48,880 nucleotides of DNA from Dolichospermum compactum NIES-806 (GCF_002368115.1 NZ_AP018316.1:2149809-2198688), one strand, 5' to 3'; positions 25,538 through 34,554 are shown, counted from the stretch's first letter. The notes: a model not told the origin generated them from the sequence alone. Numbers and translations: made by a program.

Positions 25538-25757
25538 CTCACAAGGGTAGGTTTTTAATATTGTCTGTGAAGGCAAGACTGGGAAGACTTGGAGGGAACG
25601 TAGACAAGGAAGAGTTTATCCGCACAATAGTCTTTTAACGGTGTGTTATTGTTGCCAAAAAACATCATCCTGTAGGGTTTTCCTCCCTTGTCACCTTGTC
25701 CACCTTGTCGCCCAAGTCTTGCCCTCACCAGAATGTAAAAAACCTACACCTGTCAGG
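25538..25757. mobile_element. MITE-like element C, copy 2
   Basis: Same 220-nt length, orientation and termini as 22801-23020. The only difference I can see is GAAGAGTTTATCC here against GAAGATTTTATCC there. It again lies next to a G-rich repeat (GGGGGTTGGGGG). Confidence 0.8.
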
Positions 25758-26172
25758 GGTAGGGGGTGGGGTTCTTGTTCCAGGTTTGATGACAATTTGC
25801 TGTAAGTAACAAAGATTTTATAATTTATACTCACCTATTGGCGACTATTTACACTTGCGCCAAAAGGGAGATTTTGTTACTTAATTTTAAAGTCGTGATT
25901 TTAACTGGAAAAACTAAAATTTGATGTCATTCAGGCTACTGATAAATATTAACCTCTTTACTACTATTTATGCCAGGTTTGGTAGTATTTTTTCAAAAAA
26001 TAATTTTGTACCAGATAAAAATTCAGCATAAAGACTTATGCTATTTTTACATATAATTGTTGCTATAGCAGAAGTCAGAAGTTAAAAGTCAAAAGTCTCT
26101 TGTGGTCTGGCTTTTAGCATAGATTTTGTATCTTATTTAAGTGCATAGAGCTATAGTCAATCTCGGTTATGT
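25758..26172. other. Gene-free stretch
   Basis: AT-rich, with GTCAAAA heptamers near 26070-26096 and small A/T hairpins. I see no coding frame, RNA gene or clear promoter. It lies downstream of the minus-strand DUF192 gene and may contain its terminator. Confidence 0.4.
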
Positions 26173-26700
26173 TTATCGAATAGTACCAGGAGTTAGGAAA
26201 TCTATTTTGATCTGATCTCCTTTCTTTAAACCTAATTCTTTAGCTCGTCCTGACCTCAGTTCAATTACTTGATCTATCAGTACATTAGGACCATAGGTGG
26301 GACAAGGTTCTATGTCACAAGGAGGAGCAGATGCTTGGATGTACTGAACGACACCTTTCCGGAGAAATACCATATCCAACGCAACAGGCACATTCTTCAT
26401 CCAAAATTGTACTGGTTGTGCGTTCGGAAAAAGAAACAGCATTCCTTGGTTATCTGGTAAAGCCTTTCTATACATCAAACCCATCTGTTGTTGTAGTTGT
26501 GTTCGTGCTACTTCTAACTGAATTTTTATATTTCCAGGGAGATTAGCTTTAGCCGAAATTGGCAACTTTTGACCAGTATTTACTGATGTTTGGGTTGATG
26601 ATTCTGATGTTACGGCTGGAGATTTAGCTGTGGTTGGTGATGAACAGCCCATTAGCAGGATACTAAGTAATATTGAACATAAACTAAGCCAAGAAATCAT
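26173..26700 (-). CDS. DUF192 family lipoprotein
   Basis: 175 residues with a lipoprotein signal: hydrophobic core LCSILLSILLMG followed by C19 (LLMGC lipobox). A Ser/Thr-rich linker to about 50 precedes the DUF192 domain: EVARTQLQQQMGLMYRKALP, GMLFLFPNAQPVQFWMKNV, ALDMVFL, and IELRSGRAKELGLKKGDQI near the end. DUF192 proteins are small beta-rich domains of unknown function, often exported. The conserved FWMKN motif is intact. The ATG at 26700 has no strong ribosome site. Stand-alone gene, flanked by repeats and elements on both sides. Confidence 0.88.
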   Translation of the reverse strand: MISWLSLCSILLSILLMGCSSPTTAKSPAVTSESSTQTSVNTGQKLPISAKANLPGNIKIQLEVARTQLQQQMGLMYRKALPDNQGMLFLFPNAQPVQFWMKNVPVALDMVFLRKGVVQYIQASAPPCDIEPCPTYGPNVLIDQVIELRSGRAKELGLKKGDQIKIDFLTPGTIR

Positions 26701-26761
26701 AACTCGTATAGGGAATAAGGAATAGGGAAATTAGGCATCAGTAAAAATTAATAATTATACC

Positions 26762-26907
26762 AGGATTTACGCAACTGGCACATTGTTAGGGTGTGGTTCG
26801 GCAAGTTCACCAACCACGTCAGAGATCAACAATCTGTTTATTTGCAGGATTTATGCAGTCTGACACACCCTACGAAAGATTTTTAGTGTGACACTTGCGT
26901 AAGTCCT
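26762..26907. mobile_element. MITE-like element E, copy 1 (AGGACTTACGCA-type ends)
   Basis: AGGATTTACGCAACTGGCAC on the left; TTGCGTAAGTCCTATAG on the right. An internal partial copy, AGGATTTATGCAGTCTGAC, suggests two overlapping insertions. Interior TTAGGGTGTGGTTCGG and ACACACCCTACGAAAG pair with each other. No coding capacity. Confidence 0.65.
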
Positions 26908-27016
26908 ATAGACTAATCACCTCTTACCAAATTACCAATTAAATTATTTACTGCAATTTAGATTCTAACTATCTTACTTAATTTCGGCAAAATTGCCCAC
27001 AAATTTAGATGTTATT

Positions 27017-27212
27017 AGGACTTACGCACTATATAAATTTACTATGATGTGCATGAACGAAAATCCGTCGTTTCAGGCTTTTGACCTTCTGAATCAATAG
27101 CGAACTGCTTGCACCAGCACTTCGCTATCGCTCAAAAATCATCAAAAAATCACTTGAAAATGCCCAAAACCCATACCTCATATTTGGTTGATCCTGTCAA
27201 TGCGTAAGTCCT
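27017..27212. mobile_element. MITE-like element E, copy 2
   Basis: AGGACTTACGCA (27017-27028) and TGCGTAAGTCCT (27201-27212) are perfect 12-bp inverted ends, bordered by TA on both sides. About 196 nt, with a short GC-rich repeat at 27109-27134 (CTTCGCTATCGCT). These ends resemble IS630-type cyanobacterial insertion sequence ends (inference). Confidence 0.7.
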
Positions 27213-27245
27213 AGTTATTTGTGATTATTTCTGATTTTATGGATT

Positions 27246-27959
27246 TTAGGAGTCTCTGAGTACATAACCTACACCGCGTATAGTTTGAATTAGGCGTTTT
27301 TGACCTTCTTCTTCAATTTTGAGTCGGAGGTAACGAATATATACTTCAATAACATTAGACTCACCCATAAAGTCGTAACCCCAAACATTTTCTAAAATCT
27401 GTTCACGGGTTAATACTTCACGGGGATGTTCCATTAAGAACTTTAAGAGTTCAAATTCTTTCATGGTCAAGTCAATGACCTTACTGTTGTAAATAGCCCG
27501 ACGGGTTCCTATATCCAAAATCAAGTCACCAAAGCGTAATTGTTCGGTGGTATCAACATCTGGTTTGAGATAGAGACGAATCAGCTTTAAAAAATCTTCC
27601 GAACGGTAAGGTTTGAGAATGTAATCATCAGCACCAGCGTCTAAACAAGCTATGCGATCATCTACTGTGTCTCTAGCCATTAAAACCAGTATAGGAGAAC
27701 GATTACCAATATTTCTGAGATTTTTACATAAAGATAGTCCTGATTCACCGACGAGCATTCGGTCTACAACAATTAAAGCAGGTTGGCGATGGCTTTGATT
27801 GCTGGAAGCACCGCTACAGTATTTTAATCCATTGGCTGCATCATGAGTCACAATGGCATCATAGCCAGCTTCTTGTAAATCACCGGCTAATTGATGAGCT
27901 AAAGTTTCATCTGGTTCAATCACCAAAACAAAAACAGCGGGATTGTGGGTAGCTATCAT
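27246..27959 (-). CDS. nblR: OmpR-family response regulator, NblR-like
   Basis: 237 residues: a receiver domain (about 8-128) with acidic E15/D17, phospho-acceptor D66 (LIVVDRM) and K120 (DDYILKPY), then an OmpR/PhoB winged helix (about 140-235: LTMKEFELLKFLMEHPREVL, REQILENVWGYDFMGESNVI, GVGYVLRDS). The usual switch Thr/Ser after the fourth strand is Met (ILVLMARD). That feature, the DEAGADDYILKPYRSEDFL-like region and the C-terminus fit, as far as I recall, NblR, which controls phycobilisome degradation and survival under nutrient and light stress; the assignment is from memory and moderate. No histidine kinase is adjacent. A possibly expanded loop (CSGASSNQSHRQ) precedes D66. Confidence 0.75.
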   Translation of the reverse strand: MIATHNPAVFVLVIEPDETLAHQLAGDLQEAGYDAIVTHDAANGLKYCSGASSNQSHRQPALIVVDRMLVGESGLSLCKNLRNIGNRSPILVLMARDTVDDRIACLDAGADDYILKPYRSEDFLKLIRLYLKPDVDTTEQLRFGDLILDIGTRRAIYNSKVIDLTMKEFELLKFLMEHPREVLTREQILENVWGYDFMGESNVIEVYIRYLRLKIEEEGQKRLIQTIRGVGYVLRDS

Positions 27960-28540
27960 AGCAGTTGGGCTAAAAAGAAAACAAATTTGGGTTGGTAATT
28001 AGAAAAAACCCTCTCCCCTGAGTTATAACCTATTACCGTGTTACTAATATTTCAAACAATACTAACTCAAGTTACTAATTCTCCGGTTGTACTTATATAC
28101 AAGTTGCTACAACTCAATCAGAACAATAATAAGTTTTGCTTAAATGCTATTATACTCGAAATAATGCCAAACTACCTTTTTGCCCTGGAGGGGTCGTCAT
28201 TATCTTACCATTTGAGTGAATAAAATCAAGCTAAACTCGCCCAAACCCTCTTGCCTTTTTACTCTTTGCGTCTCTGCTCCTCTGCGTAAGGTAAAATCAT
28301 AAGAATACCCAGTAAGTGGGAAACTCAGTGGCTTTAGCCCTGATAGGGAAACTGACCACGGTTTTAACCGCTTTGAATATTTTTTCATATTCTGCTAAAT
28401 CAATTTTTTTTTAGCTTAACCGATAAGTATTGAAATCAAATGGGATCATCTAGATAGATAACCCCATTAAATCTCTCAAAATCTAAAAGCCTAAAACCTT
28501 TGTTATACCCTACCAGAAACTTTTATGAATTTGCTCTTGA
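27960..28540. other. Gene-free stretch with dispersed repeats
   Basis: Contains CTCTTTGCGTCTCTGCTCC (a repeat type common near GCGTTGCTG elements) at about 28260 and a GTGGCTTTAGCCCTGATAGG/GACCACGGTTTTAACCGC repeat at about 28330-28372. The two short frames here (28038-28223 plus, 28200-28388 minus) have no ribosome site or conserved look. Confidence 0.4.
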
Positions 28541-28648
28541 TTACTTACCTAAACCATCATATCTGTTTGGGTCTTTTTTCTCTTTTTTGTCCTTGGGATC
28601 TTTCTTAGGCTTTTTAACTTCTTTATTACCTTTTTTTTCCTTAGACAT
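28541..28648 (-). CDS. Lys-rich 35-residue small protein
   Basis: The ATG at 28648 opens a clean 36-codon frame: MSKEKKGNKEVKKPKKDPKD then KKEKKDPNRYDGLGK. The GNKEVKKPKK core resembles a known type of tiny lysine-rich bacterial protein (GNKEAKKPK family) of unknown function. Nearly half the residues are lysine, and the end is a distinct, non-repetitive DPNRYDGLGK, which argues against random low complexity. It likely binds nucleic acid or another polyanion (inference). The plus-strand frame over the same bases is its shadow. Confidence 0.6.
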   Translation of the reverse strand: MSKEKKGNKEVKKPKKDPKDKKEKKDPNRYDGLGK

Positions 28649-28945
28649 CAGTATCACCCAACTAGGTTTACCCGTCAAAGCTGCCACATTCTGCTATTAG
28701 TAAATCAGGGCGTAGCTTACCTGATATCCTCTGAAAACAGGAAGGGAAGCATTGCACATTTACGCTACTAATTACTATGATACATTGTTATTTAATTTTG
28801 TTATGAATTTGATTAACCACGATACAAAACTTTAGATACCTTGTAACTATATCTAATTGAGATTTTAATTTCGATATTCAGTTTTGTTGCCTTAATTCAT
28901 TATATCAGTATAATCATATTTTATAACGCATTAGGTAATAATTAA
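28649..28945. other. AT-rich intergenic region between divergent genes
   Basis: About 300 nt between the Lys-rich small gene (minus) and the LpxB-like gene (plus). Highly AT-rich; it probably contains both promoters. No repeat element or frame is evident. Confidence 0.4.
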
Positions 28946-30187
28946 ATGACTACACCCGTAGATATTCTCATTCTTTCTAATGGACCAGGGGAGGTGACAA
29001 CGTGGGTACGTCCTGTTGTTAAAGCATTGAGAGAAGAATTAGGACATGATGTTTCTCAAGTGAGAATTTCTGTAATATTGTCACCTTGTCCCCATGCTAG
29101 TGGCAAAGAAACTGATATAGCGTTGGGTTATCCAGAGGTTGATAGAGTTCAAGCACCTGAATATTTTTGGCAATTTTTACTGTGGGGAAAAACCGCGCAA
29201 AATTGGGAATGGAGAAATCAAGGTGTAGTCATATTTTTAGGTGGTGATCAAATTTTTCCGGTGATTATTGGTAAAAAATTAGGATATAAAACTGTAGTTT
29301 ATGCGGAGTGGGAAGCCCGTTGGCACAATTTCATAGATAAATTTGCCATTATGAAAGCTCAAGTTGCGAAAAATGTCTCTGCTAAATATGCTGATAAATT
29401 CACTGTTGTTGGTGATTTGATGTTAGAAGCAGCAAAGAATGAAATCACACCTAAAGTTGCAAATCCTCAATCTAAAGTTGAACTAATTGGAATTTTACCG
29501 GGGTCAAAATCTGCAAAATTAACCCAAGGTGTACCTTTAATGTTAGCAATTGCTGAATATATTTATCATAAAAACCCGAAAACGAAGTTTTTTATTCCCG
29601 TTGCACCAACTTTAGATTTACCAACTTTAGCTAATTTTGCTAATCCTGAAACTAATTCATTTACACAAGCGTTTGGTTTTCAAGGTGCATCTTTATCTGG
29701 TAATTTTCTTGCAACTACTACTGGATTAATCGTGGAATTAAAACAAGAAAATCCAGTTTATGATTTATTATCTCAATGTTCTATTTGTTTAACTACAGTT
29801 GGTGCAAATACCGCAGAATTAGGTGCTTTAGCTGTACCGATGATTGTCCTATTACCAACTCAACAATTAGATGCAATGCGTTCTTGGGATGGTTTACCAG
29901 GAATGTTGGCAAATTTACCGGGAGTAGGTTCTAGTTTTGCTAAATTAATTAATTGGTGGGTGTTGAGACGTAAGGGTTTATTTGCTTGGCCAAATATTTG
30001 GGCGCAAGCAGAAATTGTCCCGGAATTAGTAGGTAAATTGCAACCTGAAGAAGTGGGAGAAATGGTTTTAGATTTGTTAGCAAATCCAGAGAAATTAGAG
30101 GCTATACGGGATAAATTACGCAGTGTCAGAGGTGAAGGTGGGGCTGCACAGAAGTTGGCTATTTTGGTGAAAGAAGAGTTATTATAG
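28946..30187 (+). CDS. Lipid-A-disaccharide synthase-related (LpxB-like) protein
   Basis: 413 residues of GT-B fold. The N-terminus ILILSNGPGEVTTWVRPVVKAL is the cyanobacterial variant of the LpxB start (SGExSGD). Other landmarks are FLGGDQIFPVIIGKKLGYKT, IGILPGSKSAKLTQGVPLML (nucleotide-sugar site, near 181-200) and TTVGANTAELGALAVPMIVLLP. True LpxB joins two UDP-diacylglucosamine units; this subgroup is a divergent paralogue common in cyanobacteria, so a glycosyltransferase role is likely but the substrate is not established. The next gene starts 28 nt downstream on the same strand, so they may be transcribed together despite unrelated roles. Confidence 0.82.
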   Translation: MTTPVDILILSNGPGEVTTWVRPVVKALREELGHDVSQVRISVILSPCPHASGKETDIALGYPEVDRVQAPEYFWQFLLWGKTAQNWEWRNQGVVIFLGGDQIFPVIIGKKLGYKTVVYAEWEARWHNFIDKFAIMKAQVAKNVSAKYADKFTVVGDLMLEAAKNEITPKVANPQSKVELIGILPGSKSAKLTQGVPLMLAIAEYIYHKNPKTKFFIPVAPTLDLPTLANFANPETNSFTQAFGFQGASLSGNFLATTTGLIVELKQENPVYDLLSQCSICLTTVGANTAELGALAVPMIVLLPTQQLDAMRSWDGLPGMLANLPGVGSSFAKLINWWVLRRKGLFAWPNIWAQAEIVPELVGKLQPEEVGEMVLDLLANPEKLEAIRDKLRSVRGEGGAAQKLAILVKEELL

Positions 30188-30215
30188 ATTTAGATAAAAT
30201 TGGAATTTTGAAAAT

Positions 30216-33200
30216 ATGAAAGCACCTGATAGTATTGTTCAACTGGTTGAATATTTTCACTCTTCGATAGAATTGTATCGGGCGGGGGGAATTAATGAAA
30301 CCCAAACCAGAATTGAATTTATTAATCCTTTGTTTGCTGCTTTGGGATGGGATATTGGCAATGAACGACAAATTTCTGATATTTATAAAGATGTTGTTCA
30401 TGAAGATTCTTTAAAAATTAGTGATGTAAATAAAGCCAAAGCACCTGATTATAGTTTTCGGGTTGGTGGAGTCAGAAAGTTTTTTGTGGAAGCGAAAAAA
30501 CCCGCTGTTAATGTGGGTCAAAATATGAGTGCAGCTTTTCAAGTGAGACGTTATGGCTGGTCTGCAAAGTTAGCTTTAAGTATTTTAACAGATTTTGAAG
30601 AATTTGCAGTTTATGACTGTCGAATTATGCCCAATAAAAATGATTCAGCATCAGTGGCTAGAATCAAACATTTTAATTATACAGAATATATTGATAAATG
30701 GGCAGAGATTTATAATCTTTTTTCTAAGGAAGCTGTGTTAAATGGTTCTTTAGAAAGGTTTGCAGAAACTAAAGTTAAGTCTGGGATTACTGTTGATCAA
30801 AAATTTCTCCAAGAAATTGAAGTTTGGCGAGAAAATTTAGCTGCTAATATTGTTTGGCGAAATCCGCAAATTCAACAAAGAGAGTTAAATTTTGCTGTGC
30901 AAATGACAATTAATAGAATTGTCTTTTTACGCATTTGTGAAGATAGGGGAATTGAACCTTATCAACAGTTATATAATTTATTAAAGTTTGAAAATTTTTA
31001 TCAAGAGTTAGGGCGGTTATTTATTAATGCAGATTATCGCTATAATTCTGGTTTATTCCATTTTCAAGATGAAAAAGGACGAGAAAATTCTGATGATTTT
31101 ACTTTGAATTTAACTATAGATGATTCTATTTTAACATTAATTATTAGAAAACTCTATCCTCCCGAAAGTCCCTATGAGTTTTCTGTGATTCCTGTGGAAA
31201 TTTTGGGACAAGTGTATGAACAATTTTTAGGGAAAGTCATTCAAATATCTGCAAGTCGTCAAGCAGTTATTGAAGATAAACCGGAAGTAAGAAAAGCTGG
31301 AGGTGTTTATTATACTCCTAGTTACATTGTTGATTATATTATTAAACAAACTATTGGTAAGGTTTTAGAGGGTAAAAAACCAGAAAAAATCCAAGATATG
31401 ACAATTCTTGATCCTGCTTGTGGTTCGGGTTCTTTTTTAATTGTGGCTTATCAATTTATCTTAGATTGGTATTTAGAACAATATCTGCAAAATCCCAAGA
31501 AATACAAAAATAAATTCTATCAAATTTCGGATCATCAATGGCGTTTGACAGCAAGTGAAAGAAAGCAGATTCTGTTAACTCACATTTATGGTGTTGATAT
31601 TGATCAACAAGCGGTAGAAACAACTAAGTTATCTTTGTTATTAAAGGTATTGGAGGGAGAATCAGGAGAAACAATTACCAGACAATTACAGTTATTCAAG
31701 GAAAGGGCTTTACCTGATTTAGATCATAATATTCAATGTGGTAATACCTTGATAGATGGAGATTTTTATCAACATACTCAATTAAATTGTTTGGACGAAG
31801 ATACGGCTTATAGGGTTAATATTTTTGACTGGGAATCAGCTTTTTCTGCTATTATGAAACGAGGTGGTTTTGATGTAGTTATTGGTAATCCTCCCTATAT
31901 TAGAATTCAAGCTTTAAAAGAATGGGCTGCATTGGAAGTTGAATTTTATAAACAACAATATGTTTCTGCTAGTAAGGGAAATTATGATATTTATGTTATT
32001 TTTGTGGAAAAGGGATTAGAGTTATTAAGAAAAGATGGCTATTTAGGTTTTATTTTACCTCATAAGTTTTTTAATGCTCAATATGGAGAAGCTATCAGGA
32101 AGTTAATTTCTGAGGGTAAATATCTGAATAAAATAGTGCATTTTGGAGATCAACAAGTTTTCCCCAAGGTTTCAACTTATACTTGTTTGCTTTTTTTGAA
32201 AAAATCACAACAATCTGATTTAGAAATGGAAAAAGTCATTGATTTAATGGATTGGAAAATCAACAATAATAGTCAAACAGGAATTATTAATCATTTATTA
32301 GTTTCATCTTCAGAATGGAATTTTACTCTGGGAGAAGATGCCAAAATATTTACCAAATTACAACAAATTAAATCTACACTAGAAGATGTAACAGAGAGGA
32401 TTTTTCAAGGAATTAAAACCAGTGCTGATAAAATATATATCGTAGAAGAATTATCACGGGAAGATAATTTAATTAAAGTTTTTTCTAAACAGAAACAAAC
32501 AGCATATTGGTTAGAATCTAAGTTACTACATCCTTTAATCAAAGGTGGTGATAGTAAAAGATATTATTTGTCTAAAACCAATAAGTTGATTATTTTTCCC
32601 TATATGCTTAAAAATAATGGTTCAATGGAATTAATTTCTATGAATATCTTTGAAAAAGAATATCCTTCAACCTGGAATTATTTACTAGATAATAAAAATT
32701 ATTTAGAAAGTAGAGAAAATAGCAAGATGTTAGGAGAAACTTGGTATGGATATAGTAGATTTCAAGCTTTAAATGTCATGGTTTTACCAAAAATATTTAC
32801 TCCTGATATTGCTACAGGTTCATCATTTACATGGGATAAAACAGGGGAAATCTTTTTTACAGGTGGTGTTGCTGGAGGATATGGAATTTTAGTAAAATCT
32901 AATTATTCATGGGAATACATTTTAGGGTTGTTAAATAGCAAAGTCCTAGAATTTTATCTCAAAAAATCATCTACATCTATGAGAGGTGGTTACTACAGTT
33001 TTGAATCTCGGTTTATTCGCAATCTTCCTATTAAAGTTATTGATAATTCTCAAATTCCAGAGAAGAAAAAACATGATTTAATTGTTAATTTAGTACAACA
33101 AATGCTTTCTCTGCATGAAAAAATTAATGAGGTGAATACACCCCCAGCAAAAAAGATGATTCAGCAACAAATACAAGCTACTGATAGACAAATCAATCAA

Positions 33201-33260
33201 TTAGTTTATGAACTGTATGAATTAACTGATGCGGAAATAACTATGATTGAATGTACGTAA
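30216..33260 (+). CDS. Type IIG-like restriction-modification protein (nuclease, Eco57I-type methyltransferase, specificity domain)
   Basis: 1014 residues in one chain. The N-terminal nuclease-like domain has D78 (APDYSFRVGG) and E92-A-K94 (FFVEAKKP), a D-(E)xK site. A helical connector follows. The amino-methyltransferase core has GGVYYTPSYIVDYI (motif X, near 362-375), SAM motif I DPACGSGSFL (399-408), GVDIDQQAVETTKLSL and the catalytic NPPY at 558-561. The C-terminal ~350 residues resemble a TaqI-like target-recognition region ending in helices (LHEKINEVNTPPAKKMIQQQ). Such enzymes both methylate and cut unmodified DNA. The gene appears intact. It is AT-rich with no HIP1 octamer, unlike surrounding genes, suggesting acquisition. 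It runs convergently with the next gene, 2 nt apart. Confidence 0.9.
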   Translation: MKAPDSIVQLVEYFHSSIELYRAGGINETQTRIEFINPLFAALGWDIGNERQISDIYKDVVHEDSLKISDVNKAKAPDYSFRVGGVRKFFVEAKKPAVNVGQNMSAAFQVRRYGWSAKLALSILTDFEEFAVYDCRIMPNKNDSASVARIKHFNYTEYIDKWAEIYNLFSKEAVLNGSLERFAETKVKSGITVDQKFLQEIEVWRENLAANIVWRNPQIQQRELNFAVQMTINRIVFLRICEDRGIEPYQQLYNLLKFENFYQELGRLFINADYRYNSGLFHFQDEKGRENSDDFTLNLTIDDSILTLIIRKLYPPESPYEFSVIPVEILGQVYEQFLGKVIQISASRQAVIEDKPEVRKAGGVYYTPSYIVDYIIKQTIGKVLEGKKPEKIQDMTILDPACGSGSFLIVAYQFILDWYLEQYLQNPKKYKNKFYQISDHQWRLTASERKQILLTHIYGVDIDQQAVETTKLSLLLKVLEGESGETITRQLQLFKERALPDLDHNIQCGNTLIDGDFYQHTQLNCLDEDTAYRVNIFDWESAFSAIMKRGGFDVVIGNPPYIRIQALKEWAALEVEFYKQQYVSASKGNYDIYVIFVEKGLELLRKDGYLGFILPHKFFNAQYGEAIRKLISEGKYLNKIVHFGDQQVFPKVSTYTCLLFLKKSQQSDLEMEKVIDLMDWKINNNSQTGIINHLLVSSSEWNFTLGEDAKIFTKLQQIKSTLEDVTERIFQGIKTSADKIYIVEELSREDNLIKVFSKQKQTAYWLESKLLHPLIKGGDSKRYYLSKTNKLIIFPYMLKNNGSMELISMNIFEKEYPSTWNYLLDNKNYLESRENSKMLGETWYGYSRFQALNVMVLPKIFTPDIATGSSFTWDKTGEIFFTGGVAGGYGILVKSNYSWEYILGLLNSKVLEFYLKKSSTSMRGGYYSFESRFIRNLPIKVIDNSQIPEKKKHDLIVNLVQQMLSLHEKINEVNTPPAKKMIQQQIQATDRQINQLVYELYELTDAEITMIECT

Positions 33261-33262
33261 AT

Positions 33263-33640
33263 TTACTCTTCCCCTTGTCCGCGTCCTAATTCATACACAC
33301 CAGCACCAATACAAGTAAGTATACCCATACTAATTCCCCAGCTATTACCTAAACTGATATCTAGAAGCCAGTTAGATAAACTACCAAATATCAAAAATGG
33401 GAAAATGCTAAATAGTGAAGCATAAAAAGAATTTTGTGATTCTCTGGCTTTGCGAGTTTTTTCAAATTCTGATTGACTGGTATAGAGGAAACGTTCAGCA
33501 AAATTAAACCAGCGGTTGAGTTGTGTCGTTACCCATTGTCTGGTTTGGGAAAAACTCACATATAACGCTAAAGCCCATAAACAAGCTCCAGCGATCGCAA
33601 CTGTATCTAACTCAAAGCGAAAAGGCAATATATCAAACAT
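33263..33640 (-). CDS. Hypothetical membrane protein, 125 aa
   Basis: Three hydrophobic segments: about 12-29 (TVAIAGACLWALALYVSF), 72-92 (FYASLFSIFPFLIFGSL) and 100-116 (SWGISMGILTCIGAGVY). A charged helix between the first two (FAERFLYTSQSEFEKTRKAR) is probably cytoplasmic. No family recognised. One HIP1 octamer near the start. Convergent with the restriction-modification gene. Confidence 0.68.
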   Translation of the reverse strand: MFDILPFRFELDTVAIAGACLWALALYVSFSQTRQWVTTQLNRWFNFAERFLYTSQSEFEKTRKARESQNSFYASLFSIFPFLIFGSLSNWLLDISLGNSWGISMGILTCIGAGVYELGRGQGEE

Positions 33641-33797
33641 GGCATCGGTTAACTCTCCAATTGCTTATTTTAGCTTTTATCTGCCCCTAAATCCCACTAT
33701 GGTGAGATTTTTATGCACAGGTTAGAGAATGATTATTTATTAAAGCTTACCCAGAAGATTTTAACAGAAATTGGCGAAAAGCTTGGGGGATTGACTC

Positions 33798-34385
33798 ATG
33801 ATCAAAGTATTAGATTTAGGTATAACCGGAAAAGCTCGGATTTGGAATAACGAATCATGTTATTTTCCTGGAGATTTTCGACCTGTTTTCTATCCTGTTG
33901 TAGATGAAAAGATAGAAGTCATCCTGGAAAATGCAAAGATTGGTTTATTCTCTGAAAAAAAAGTGATGATAGAGATATTAGCACCTCTAGGAGCTAGGTT
34001 TTTATATGGCTGTTTGGGGGCTACATTTGAGCCTAATAATTCTGGTAAATTAGTATTGAAAGTGGCGGTTTCCACTGAAGTTGAACGGGAAGTTAATTCT
34101 TCTCTGGCATTATCATTAGATGTGGTGAAAGTTGGGATACCAGAAGAATATGCAGATAGTGTTTTTAATGGTGCAAAATTGAAGTTGCAAGAACCGGGAA
34201 TTAGTTCAATATTTGGTTCTGGTGAAATTTCTTTTAAATGGGGTACATTTGGGGAAATCGGATCTTCTAGATCATTTTTTCACGATCTTGCATATACAGT
34301 TATTGAGGTGATGGTGCGAGATAAAATTCATACTAATTATAATGTTAAACCACCATTTAAAAAAGTTCTGGAACAATCTTTTTGA
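33798..34385 (+). CDS. Hypothetical soluble protein, 195 aa
   Basis: MIKVLDLGITGKARIWNNES opens a beta-rich protein (EKIEVILENAKIGLF, KVMIEILAPLG, KLVLKVAVSTEVEREV) followed by a more helical C-terminus (FFHDLAYTVIEVMVRDKIH). No signal peptide, membrane helix or motif I can assign. The ATG has a strong GGGGGA 7 nt upstream. The region before it (33641-33797) carries no recognisable gene. Function unknown. Confidence 0.68.
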   Translation: MIKVLDLGITGKARIWNNESCYFPGDFRPVFYPVVDEKIEVILENAKIGLFSEKKVMIEILAPLGARFLYGCLGATFEPNNSGKLVLKVAVSTEVEREVNSSLALSLDVVKVGIPEEYADSVFNGAKLKLQEPGISSIFGSGEISFKWGTFGEIGSSRSFFHDLAYTVIEVMVRDKIHTNYNVKPPFKKVLEQSF

Positions 34386-34431
34386 TATTTTTATTAATCA
34401 GAAAAAGTAGAGATGTTTCATGGAACTTCTC

Positions 34432-34554
34432 TAAGTAGGTTAGCATTGAAAATCGTCGTTATGGCAAGGCAACAGGCAAGAGGCAACAGTGAAGAGGGTT
34501 TGGGCGATTTTACTTTTCTTTACACAGATTGGTTTTATTGTGTTCACCTACTTA
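34432..34554. mobile_element. MITE-like element B, copy 2 (inverted relative to copy 1)
   Basis: TAAGTAGGTTAGCATTGAAA on the left and TGTTCACCTACTTA on the right. The interior ATCGTCGTTATGGCAAGGCA and CGATTTTACTTTTCTTTAC matches copy 1 (21136-21265) in opposite orientation. 123 nt. Confidence 0.7.

Noticed and set aside
28038..28388. Two short frames (61 codons plus, 62 codons minus)
   Set aside because: No ribosome site, no recognisable features, and they cross dispersed repeats.
28500..28700. 66-codon plus-strand frame
   Set aside because: It is the complement of the Lys-rich small gene, giving a Phe/Leu-rich pseudo-protein with no start signal.
33713..33850. 45-residue frame starting MHRLENDYLLKLTQKILTEI
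   Set aside because: It overlaps the start of the 195-aa gene by about 50 nt, has no ribosome site, and the strong GGGGGA inside it serves the next gene. Kept only as a possibility.
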